From: Cytidiella melzeri
Taxonomy: Eukaryota > Basidiomycota > Agaricomycetes > Polyporales > Irpicaceae
Direction of reading: 5' to 3'
DNA length: 64,000 bases
NCBI GenBank assembly: GCA_022592445.1
Contig: JABYQR010000144.1
Coordinates: forward strand, 40,172 to 104,171
The notes under the pieces were generated by a model. It was not told the origin of the DNA, ran no database searches, and worked only from the letters and a program-made list of their open reading frames with translations. Position 1 is the first letter of the stretch. Each line of letters starts with the position of its first letter. The translations under genes were made by a program, and so were the position numbers. Below, one piece after another: positions 55,509 to 64,000 of this stretch.

Positions 55509-56148
55509 TGTTACGAACGGTCTTCACACTCTGCTATCTTCATTCTTTTCTCATGACAGTAGCTATCCATTTCTTTGCTCTGTCTTGACAATCCACCTCG
55601 TCCTTCCTCCATCACTTTCAATCCCTTGTCATTTCCGTTCAACATGGACTATTATGTCAGTGACTTTCCCTTCTTTGGTCTTGTTACTTCGGACCTAACT
55701 CCAATTGGTTGCCATTGCCTCAGTTCTACCCTCGGCTCTTCCATAACTCTGTTACCGTTCTATTGGGTCCAACCCCGTCTATCCCCTGTTTCGGGTTCAA
55801 CCCTGTCTATTCCCTGTTTTGGGACCAACCCCTTTTCTATTGTTTCACTCACTCATGTTCCATCTCTTTATTGTCTATTGTTCTTTCTTTCCGTTCCATT
55901 GATTGTTTACCACTACGTCGGACTGGTCCATAAGTAGTTAAGTCAACATGTATAAATAGCTGCTAGATATGGGGCTAGAACCTCAGTCTATCCACTTTGT
56001 ATCAATGTTTCTTCTATCAAACTATCATCTGTCTGCCACCATGCTTGACAGCGACCGTGCGGCCTAGACCATCATTCTATTTTGTGTGTAGCTACACCAA
56101 GGGGTTCTGACTTGCCAACTTGTCTCTTGACAATAGTCGGTCCTAACA
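55509..56148 (+). repeat. LTR, family A, 3' LTR of a deleted element
   Basis: Starts TGTTACGAACGGTCTTCACA after a polypurine tract and ends GGTCCTAACA; homologous to the LTRs at 37475-38158 and 44849-45524. Confidence 0.75.
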
Positions 56149-57300
56149 GTTGGCACGCTGGGTGGACCACTGTTTGGAGCTGATGCGAAACCAGAGGCCA
56201 ACAATGATTGGCTCCTGTGGACTGTTGAGGAAACATGTAGGCTTGTCCATGCACTGTTTGACCCCTATGGCGTTATAGGCTCACGTCTTCGGGACGGTCA
56301 ACTGCCAAACATTCACCACTTCAAGAAGGTAAAGAAAACATTCATTCACTCATTACTACAGGCTAACATTTCTGAAATAGCTTGCAGCAGGGATGTGGAA
56401 GGGCATTCGCAATGACACATTGCTGAAGAAAGTACGCTTGTATGAGGATGGAGTTCAGGCAGATTGTTGAGCTGGAGTCCTTCATGGGCGGAAGTGGGGA
56501 TGCCGACAATACTGGAACTGAAGGTGTGACTGAGCATAAGAAGGTTGTCCGCGCTGATTCTCAACTCAATTCTGCAGCCAAGGTTGGGAAACAGGCCGGC
56601 ACAATGTCACGGAAGAGATACCTGGAGTGGAAGTGTAATCGGTGGTATGATATCTTCATTGATAGGTGCGCTTATATCCCTCTGCAGTCTGCTTTTGTTG
56701 AGTTTTGTGTCATCCAGGCTTGGTAGTCACGGTGGGTTTGTCCGTGACTGTAATTTCTGCTCAGGAGTTCTCAGCAACCGTGAAGATTACAGCCTTGGTG
56801 GATCTGGCAGCGGCAGTGAGGACGGGCAGGAGTTATTGAGCAAAGACAATGACCATATCTTCTGCAGCTCAGACTCTGAAGTTGAGATCACTTCAAAGCC
56901 AGCTTCAACTCTCCACTCTTCTGCTACTTGTCGTCTGGCTGCACCCTCCTCTGTTGCTAGGTTGAGCTCCGTCATGCCAGCTTCAAAATCAGCAGAGGGG
57001 TCCAGGAAGTCTGTTCCACTTCACTGACAACCTGGTGTGCCAGTTCCAGCTCATAAGCCTCGCATGCCAAATTCCAAAACCACCTCAGCAATGGAGACAT
57101 TCTTTCAGACAAGTGCAGCTGCGATGGCATCTCATACTGCCAATGAGGATTGAAAGCTGGAAATAAGCAAACACAAGGTTGATTTTGAAATCATGGAGCG
57201 GCAGGTTTCAAAGGCACATGAGGTACTTGGAGATCCAAATCTTGATGAAAAACTCAAGGCCCGTGGTGACCAAGTTATTACAAGGTATTTCAATGTGTGA
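56149..57300 (+). pseudogene. Degraded ORF set next to the Harbinger transposase
   Basis: Readable segments in plus orientation: LGGPLFGADAKPEANNDWLL, EETCRLVHALFDPYGVIGSR and HFKK; an intron-like gap; LAAGMWKGIRNDTLLKK; a 94-codon frame at 56442-56726; a Ser-rich acidic segment (SEDGQELLSKDNDHIFCSSD) to 57027; and a helical end (EIMERQVSKAHEVLGDPNLD ... RYFNV) at about 57299. Stops and frame changes separate them. It is convergent with the transposase gene; PIF-Harbinger elements carry a second, DNA-binding protein gene, and this could be that gene, but I cannot identify a Myb domain. Confidence 0.35.
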
Positions 57301-57598
57301 TTTCTTCTTTGAGTTTTTGGCTAGCATTGGATTCACATACCTACAGTTTTTGAGCTAGTTCGCTCATTACTTGCCCCCCTACATTCTCTAGCTCAAGTTA
57401 CTTATTATGTACCCACATTATTCTCTTTAGTTAATTGGCTCATTACTTACCCCCCTACATTCTCATTAGTTTATTCACCCGTTACTTACCCACATTATTC
57501 ATTCATAACTTACCCACATTATTCACTCATTACTGTTCATTAATGATATGTAATTATGTCTGTAGTTCAGGAGTCTAGTCATATGTTTAAGTGATCTA
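57301..57598. repeat. Short degenerate tandem repeat (TTACCCACATTATTC type)
   Basis: Between about 57365 and 57540 units such as ATTACTTACCCCCCTACATT and AACTTACCCACATTATTC repeat with spacings of about 25-45 bp. The region lies between two convergent degraded genes. Confidence 0.45.
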
Positions 57599-60033
57599 AA
57601 CAGGAGTTAGTTTGTCTAGCATTGTGTTACGGAATGCCAGGCCTGCAAGACACAAATTAACATCATTTTCCCGATCAGGAATGTCCACCTCTTCATCTTC
57701 TGCTAAGTCTCCCCCATAGGCAGGCAGCTCCAGACCATCTTCTTGCAAGTCATCAGAAGAGTAATCTCCAGTTACTTCTGGATGATCTTCAAGATTAATG
57801 CAGATATTGTGGAGAACCATTAATGCCTCCATAGTGCGATAGGCATCATTAATGTCCTGCAGTGTTGAGAGGAGTTCCAGCGCAGGAAACCGGCGCTTGA
57901 GCATTCCAAATGCATGCTCAACATAATGTGTTTGTTGGAGAGGTTTTTGTTGAGATCTTGTCTACAAATCTTCTCATTGCTGTTTGCTTGCTGGACCTCA
58001 GGCTTATTGAATGGTTGTAACACAAATGGGCTTGATGGATAGCCTATACCATGTTTTTAGTATACATACAGCCTGTCAAACTAAGTACACACCTTGGTCT
58101 GCAAGCAGGTATTCACCAGGCTGGAATAGTTGATGTCGCTGCATCCAGACATAAGATCTTTTCCATATTGTAAGATCTGGTACAGATCCTGGTCAACCAC
58201 CTTCAAAAGTTACGAATCTCTTCTGGTGATCCACAATAGCTTGAATATTTACCTTAAAGTAGTGTTACACAAATGCCATAAAATATTGCAAGGCCAAATC
58301 ATACCGCAGGAAATTTTTTGCAACATAAATATGATGGTCCTTGTTCGTGAGGCATGCTAGTAAGCAGTATAAGACTTCCATCAACAACAACAATGCATTG
58401 GTCAAAGCCGTTTGCACCAAAATGCTGCTGTGACTCCTCCCCATACCAGGATGTCTTGACCAAGCTCTCGAAGAGCTCGGGTTACTCGCCTGTATAACAT
58501 AGCTGCTTATGAATAACCTCAATTGTTTCTCCAAAGTCAAGTCACATACCTGCAGAATACATGCACTGCCTTTTCCAAGACCCATACAATGCGCTACTGA
58601 CTGTGCATTTGAACCAAGCTGCCCATACCGCATGAGAAAGCAGCCCAGCTGGTAATGGACAGGATGCTGTGGCTTACGCCCAGTCGAGAGAAAAAGATCA
58701 TTTTCCTCCAAACGAGCAACAAGAAAATCAAAGGTTGCATGGCTAAGTCTGTGTTATATTGAAATGCGAGCTACAGCTCACTGTCATGGATGGCCTGACT
58801 AGCCCTTAATTTTCGCAATTTACCTCTTGTTTTTATCTATACAACTCCGGGCTGCAGCTCAGTTGCAACCTTTCCTACATAAACTCCTTTGCACGTCTAT
58901 TAAGTGCCCGTATCACGTGGCTTAGATGCTCCACATGGTCACATTACTTGCTACTACATCACACTGGCATGTGACTTAGCTTAAGTAAGCCCACATGGCT
59001 ACAAGCACATGGCTCAGCCCATAGCTAGGGTTTGATGTCATAAATGACGTCCACATGGACTCCTTTTGTTCTTTCCTTATTGTTCTCTTTATGGAAGGAT
59101 GTTCTCACAGGTGTGGGAATGGAATACAATAGTTGGTCTCCTTTTAGATAGATTCTCTCACAGGTAGAGTTCTTGGCAAGGTCTAGACAATAGCTATTGT
59201 TCTCCTTTAGGTAGTTCTTTTGTTCTTTGTTCACATGGCTTCTTGCAAAGCCTGCCCTCAACATGGTCTGTGCGCAGGTCCCTGAAGTCTATATAAGCAG
59301 CTACATGTACGCTCCTAGCCCTCATCTCGACCTCTTGGTCTTTACTGGGCTAGGTAAGCAACACCCCTCTTGTACTACATAGCGAGTAGTATCAATACTA
59401 ACTTGGTCTTTACTGGGCTAGCAACTTGAACAAAGTCTGATAGCTGGTGAAAGCATTGTGCTCTACGCTTGCCACCACCTCCTCGTCGTTTTCCACTTCG
59501 TGTCCCTGTTTGTCACGTCGAGCCCCGTCTCCGTGTCACTCACGTAGTATAAAATGAACAGCTTACCAAAATTCATGACGGAAATCGCTGTCAGGCCATG
59601 ACAGTGCTTTGTTGAAGAACTCATGACATCTCTCAATCTGATTGTAAGGCCCCCGCGGACCTCTGGCATTTAGCATGTATGCCATTGAAGAAATGTCAAT
59701 CCCTAGATGATGCAGGAAAGTTGCTGCTTTATCTGGAATGTTGTTTAGCACCTTGTCTGGCACGAGGCTATCTATAAGTGCCTCAATATCCAATTCAGCT
59801 TCAACAGAACTTGCGAGAAACTGGATGTTGGCACTGTGGGCACAGAGAATATCTTGAAGCTGAGTCTGAGGAATAGGATGAGAGCTCATACTGGTAGCAG
59901 GAGGAAGATGTTTGGGAGCAGCGGGAAACTGCGGAACAGGTCGTTCGAAATTCTCTTGTTGTCGTGGGAAACGTTCGGCGTTTATTGCGGGAAGTGCGCG
60001 CAAGATTATGTTATCCCTCGTACAAATATCCAT
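57599..60033 (-). pseudogene. PIF-Harbinger transposase, decayed, with an LTR in its first intron
   Basis: Exon 1 (60033-59567, ATG at 60033) ends PDSDFRHEF. Its intron (donor GTAAGC) holds the solo LTR at 58782-59538, and exon 2 resumes as CHATFDFLVARLEENDLFLS and HYQLGCFLMRYGQLGSNAQS, a helix-turn-helix typical of Harbinger transposases. The catalytic domain keeps all three acidic motifs in order: VVVDGSL, GEYLLADQG and YVEHAFGMLKRRFP, then MVLHNICINLEDHPE. Decay is clear: a frameshift near 58440, another near 57935, a gap around 58300, and TGA for Trp in EGG-PGSVPDLTIW. These enzymes are DDE transposases that duplicate TTA/TAA targets, as do the MITEs in this window. Confidence 0.82.
58782..59538 (+). 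repeat. Solo LTR family B inside the transposase intron
   Basis: TGTCATGGATGG ... CCGTGTCA, 757 bp, flanked by perfect CTCAC duplications (58777-58781 and 59539-59543). Contains a CTATATAAGC TATA motif near 59288. It has no internal element sequence. Confidence 0.88.
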
Positions 60034-60257
60034 AATATTTGAAAAAGAACTACGTTATTATTCTTTTGTACATGAAAGCTAGTCCCGACGGGCATCCCAA
60101 AGGTGGAATAACCAGCGGACTCCCGCCAGCAGGGCGGGCGGGCGAGATCTGTGACAGATCACGGCAAGCCGGCATGCCCTCGGAAAAGATTTCATCATCG
60201 CGACGCACACGACGAACAGACAAACACAACAAACAGACAAACACGACGAACAGCTTA
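60034..60257. other. Upstream region of the transposase relic
   Basis: No coding feature is seen. It contains CGACGAACAGACAAACACAA-type short repeats (about 60207-60250) next to the MITE. Confidence 0.35.
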
Positions 60258-60692
60258 GGGCCTGATCGGCGGCGCATTATGTAGGTGCATTATTCCGTAG
60301 CTACCAGCCAAACAAAATAATGCGACTTATTCCCACGGCGCTCGGCGCTCAGCCGTGACATTTTGTGACTTTCTGTGACTTGAACTGTCATACGCCGTCG
60401 CGCCGTGAGCTGGCAGGCCGCAGACGACTTCCCTCGCGCTTTTCTCACTCCTGCTATGGCAAAAGCTCCGGCAACTGTTCCTGCAGCCTCTCGGGCCAAG
60501 TGGAAACCTTCTGCTCAGGCTGCTAGGGAAGGACGAAGGGGAGAAGCAAAGACTGCAGGTGCGACCGCTCGCGGCGGACGTCACAGCCAGACTGATCCTA
60601 TTCCCTTTTCGGGGCCAACCAGTCACATCAATTAATACGCGCCCGTCTACATAATGCGCATTCGTCTACATAATGCGCCGCCGATCAGGCCC
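60258..60692. mobile_element. PIF-Harbinger-type element, 435-bp copy with an internal frame
   Basis: Ends GGGCCTGATCGGCGGCGCAT and the complementary right end, flanked by TTA (60255-60257 and 60693-60695). Unlike the 161-bp copy it keeps an internal basic, Ala-rich frame from an ATG near 60456 (MAKAPATVPAASRAKWKPSA) to 60635, perhaps the start of a gene from a larger parent. This suggests an internally deleted derivative. Confidence 0.8.
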
Positions 60693-60754
60693 TTAGAATT
60701 GACCGCACCCAAAAGTTAAAACGAACTGTAACGAACTGGCCTCCACAGTCCTGC

Positions 60755-61172
60755 GCGCTCCTTCAGGCCATTTCGTTTCTGGGCACTGTTTGGGGGCGCG
60801 GCGAAGGGGGGATGATCAGAGAACAAGAGCAGGAAGAGGAGACGAGTAGGAGAAAGGATGAGAGTGAGACTGTGGGGTCTCATTCTAATTCGTTACTTTT
60901 ATGGATTCAACAGGTATAGAGGTGAATGTGAGACTCGAGTTTTGCGTGTGTATCGCCAGCTGACGCCGCGAACCCTGAAAGAGGCGAGAAAGTCGTGCGG
61001 AGGCATGCCGGGCAGGTTGTGTCGATCAAGTAGGCTCACCAAGCACGAGCGTCCCGGAAGCTCGGAAGACCATTCAGAGTCAGGGAGTGCTCCGCGGAGA
61101 GGCGCACTGAGGACTCAACATCACGCCACCGTCGTTTGTCGAGGCTGTGAAGAGAGCAAACTGGGGTACAAC
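60755..61172 (+). pseudogene. Duplicated 3' end of the amino-acid permease
   Basis: Closely similar to 47530-47986: the acidic permease tail (TVWGRGEGGMIREQEQEEE) and about 300 bp of its 3' flank. The upstream permease body is absent. It lies between a MITE and a copia LTR. Confidence 0.7.
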
Positions 61173-61221
61173 GCTTATGGGAAAAGATAAGCATCCGTAC
61201 GACGCACCGCCGACCCAAAAT

Positions 61222-61401
61222 GGAGCATTTTAACAAGGTATCAGGAGAGTTGAGAGCGTTGAGAGAGAAGACTGACGTGGTGGTCACACAGAGAGTTGGG
61301 GATCAAAAGCGATAGCAGTGCATTGATCAAAGTAAGTCTTATATACGGTAACTACGGCGCTAAGCGCGCGCTAAGTAGTACGAAGTCAGAATAGTTAAAC
61401 A
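61222..61401 (-). repeat. 3' LTR of the copia element (outer boundary uncertain)
   Basis: In sense it starts TGTTTAACTATTCTGACTTC after the polypurine tract AAGGGGAG and contains a TATATAAG box. The outer end is near 61222 (CTGATACCTTGTTA) but is not fixed because the other LTR is outside the window. Confidence 0.6.
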
Positions 61402-61408
61402 CTCCCCT

Positions 61409-64000
61409 TCAAGCCTGAACATGAAGTAGTTCATTGAAGTGCTTGAGTTTTTCGAGAGGTAGTGCTTTAGTAAGAGTATCAGCACGTTGATCGGCAGAAG
61501 GTACGTGGTGCACAGTGATGTACCCTTTAGTTACACGATCGCTGATAAAGTTCTTGCGAATGTTAAAGTGTTTAGTACGTTGAGAGTGTTGTTCCTCGGG
61601 GGAACGAACAATCGCAAGAGTTGACGCACTGTCGGTATATAGTTTGACAGGGTCCATAGTGCAGTTAAGTATTTCATCTATGAGGCTCTTCAAATAGATG
61701 GCCTCTGTAGACGCATGAGCAAGTGCGTACAGTTCAGCTTCGGTGACCGATAAAGTTACAAGTGAACCGCGCTTACTTGACCAAGAGATAAGCGAGTCGT
61801 TGTATGTGAAAGTATAGCCCATTATTGGTTTATTGCCGTACGTAGTCATACCATCAGAGTCGGCATAACCTACGAGTGAAGTAGAAGTAGGGTTGGCTTG
61901 GTTTCCTAGGACAAGCCAGTAGTCGCACGTTCCCTTGAGGTAAAGGTAACACTGTTTAGCTGCAGCGTAGTGTTCCTTAGCAGGGTCAGATAAGTATCGT
62001 GCTAGTTGACCAGTGCAATAAGCAATGTCTGGTCGAGTACTGTCGGCGACGTAGCGTAAGCCACCAACAAGAGACATGTAGTGTGTAATGGTGTCAGCGT
62101 CCTGACGTGGTTCGGTCACAGCACGGGGGGCTAAGTTGTGCTCGTGTACCATTGGTGTACGGCGTGAATGTTCGTGGTCAAAGTTGTATCGCTTAAGTAT
62201 GTTCAGGATATAATCCCTTTGACGAAGCTTGATAATGCCTGCGGCTTTATCATAAGCAACTTCCATGCCAAGCATCCAGTGGATGGTTCCACCGTTAGTA
62301 AGTTCGACGTGTTGTCTGAGTGCAATCTCAAATTTTTCGGCAACAGTAGTAGTGATAGTGCCAAGAGTAATGTCATCGACATGGACAGCAAGTAGAAGTA
62401 TAAGTTTATCACCTCGATAGAGGTAGAAGACTGCGTTGTCGAATTCACAACGCTTCAGTCCAAGTGCGAAGAGTATGTCGCATAGTACTTTGTACCAACG
62501 ACGTCCGGCTTGCTTAAGGCCGTAGATAGTCTTCCGAAGTTTAAGTACCCAACCAGGTGGCAGGTTTGGAAGTAAGTCACCAGGAGGTGGACGAAGATAA
62601 AGGTCTTCATCGTCGTGGATGTTACCGTATAAGTATGCGGACTTGATATCAAGCTGAGTGATCTCGAAGTGTAGTGAAGCCGCGAGAGTAAGTACAAATC
62701 GTAGTGAACTCATACGCGCAACAGGTGCGAATAAGTCATTCGAGTAGTAATCAATGCCGTCACGCTGGGAGTATCCTTGCGCGACAAGTCTTGACTTGAG
62801 TTTAGTGACTTTGCCGTGTTCGTATTTTGTTTTGTAGACAAAGCGCGAACCAGTGATGTTTGCATTTGGCGGCGGGATACAGTATTCCCAAGTGCCAAGT
62901 TGTTCGAGGGTATCAACCTCAGTTTTCATCGACTTGAGCCAGTCGATTTTGAGTGGGTGGTTAAGTACGTCTTTGTAAGTAACTGGATCACCGACGTCTT
63001 CAGCGTAGTATGCGTTGAATTCAGTCAAGTAGAAGGCAATGTTTGTATCGACTTCATCATAGTTTAAGCCTCGAGCTTTGCGCGAAGGCTTAGGCTCTCT
63101 AGTAGTACGCCTAGGACCAGAAGGGTCAGGCTTGTCGATGTCCATGGGTTCAACATGAGGATTCTCCTCGAGTTGAAGTTGTTTTTCAAGAGTAGGTTGT
63201 TCGATATTTGGTTCTTTCTCCCTTCAATTTGTGCCGTAGAGTCAACAAATTGCAAGTTTCGTTCGACGCCTACGCGTGTTCCGAAGTAAACGTAGTGGCC
63301 TTTGGAATATTCAGCAAGCCTATCCAAACGGCGCGCTTGCCTTTTGGCGCGAGTTTATTGGTTCGGTATTCGTCGTATACGATACACGGTTGACCAAACT
63401 TTTGAAGCGCATCAAGGTTCGCTTCAGTACCATAGCGTTTAAAGTAAGGAGTTTTGTATTGAAGAGGAGCACGAGGAGTGCGATTATAGAGATAAACCGC
63501 ATGAAGCGCAGCGTACCACCATAACCGGTTCGGTAAAGCAGCTGTGTGTAGGTTTACACGAACCAAGTTCATAATAGTCTGGTGTGTGCGTTCAGCAACA
63601 CCATTTTGTGCAGGAGTATCGTGCACAGTAAGCCGGGGTATAGTACCTTGTGACTTCAAGTAGTTTGTCATATTTGCACCAGTGAATACGCCATCGTTGT
63701 CAGATTGAAGAATCTTAACGCGATTATTGTATTGCGTAAGAAGGTCAGTAGAGAAGATAACCCATTGAGTGAAGGCATCATCTTTTGTTTTTAATGGCGC
63801 AAGTGTTAACCATTGGGTTGAGTCGTCGACAATAGTCAACCAGTACAGATAATGACCAGTAATCGACGCAGTGGGTAGTGGCCCAAAGATGTCGATATGA
63901 AAGTGATCACCGAAGGAAGTAGCCAACGGCGAAGTACGAGCTTTGGGGACTGGAGTACGATGAATATTATTCAAGATACAGTCCTCGCACGGAGTTTCTG
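61409..64000 (-). pseudogene. Ty1/copia Pol (integrase, RT, RNase H), frameshifted, runs off right edge
   Basis: The integrase part shows the zinc-finger CEDC at the window edge and the D,D,E residues in FHIDIFGPLP, LQSDNDGVFTG and NGVAERTHQTI. The reverse transcriptase (63145-61409) has FVYKTKYEHGKVTKLKSRLV, QLDIKSAYLYG and LLAVHVDDITLG (HVDD where most copia have YVDD). RNase H has GYADSDGMTTYGNKP, SVTEAELYAL and LYTDSASTLAI, ending in the family-typical HVPSADQRADTLTKALP. Two frameshifts, near 63320 and 63220, break the integrase-RT linker, so the element looks inactive unless these are sequencing errors. Integrase-before-RT order confirms Ty1/copia. Confidence 0.88.

Noticed and set aside
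61205..61235. AAGGTATCAGGAG, resembling the initiator-tRNA primer site of copia elements
   Set aside because: It lies on the wrong strand and at the outer end of the 3' LTR, where no primer site is expected; the match is partial and probably chance.
1..64000. CRISPR array, operon or prokaryotic feature
   Set aside because: Spliced introns, fungal protein families and LTR elements show eukaryotic DNA; no regularly spaced repeat-spacer array is present.

Overview
This window looks like nuclear DNA of a basidiomycete fungus, most likely a mushroom-forming agaricomycete. Genes are compact and rich in introns of about 50-65 bp with GTRNGT...YAG borders. The protein set is fungal: a chitin synthase with a myosin-like head, the exomer subunit Chs5, the Mediator kinase Ssn3/CDK8, and a peroxisomal-type CoA diphosphatase. 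The repeats are chromodomain Ty3/gypsy, Ty1/copia, LINE and PIF-Harbinger elements. I cannot name the species.

Left half (1-29.2 kb), gene-dense. In order: a partial small secreted protein (-); coatomer beta' (Sec27, -); a WW-like multi-pass membrane protein (+); Chs5 (+); a single-pass membrane protein (-); myosin-head chitin synthase (-); Ssn3 (+), divergent from the synthase; Pcd1-type Nudix hydrolase (-); a membrane-anchored glycosyltransferase-like protein (+); a secreted T1-family guanyl ribonuclease (+); and a membrane-anchored alpha/beta hydrolase (+). Three genes concern coated-vesicle traffic and chitin deposition (Sec27, Chs5, chitin synthase) and lie within 18 kb.

Right half (29.5-64 kb), a nested transposon island. 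A young, apparently complete chromodomain Ty3/gypsy element sits at 29561-36801, with 5-bp target duplication CTTAC and LTRs differing at two places. It is followed by solo LTRs of two other families (one split by a 3.7-kb insertion), a degraded amino-acid permease whose 3' end is repeated near 60.8 kb, an older copy of the same gypsy family cut by a LINE 3' end, a decayed PIF-Harbinger transposase gene with a solo LTR in its first intron, a PIF/Harbinger-type MITE (two more copies lie in the gene-dense half), and a frameshifted Ty1/copia element running off the right edge. One intact single-exon secreted-protein gene (48932-49447) survives inside this island.

The most unusual system is the gypsy element. 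It has an extra 5' reading frame conserved between two diverged copies, ending in two tandem in-frame stop codons in both copies, after which the same frame runs on into Gag. Its primer-binding site is an 11-nt complement of the predicted transcript 5' end, as in self-primed Tf1-type elements. Gag and Pol are joined through a canonical -1 slippery heptamer directly before the Gag stop.
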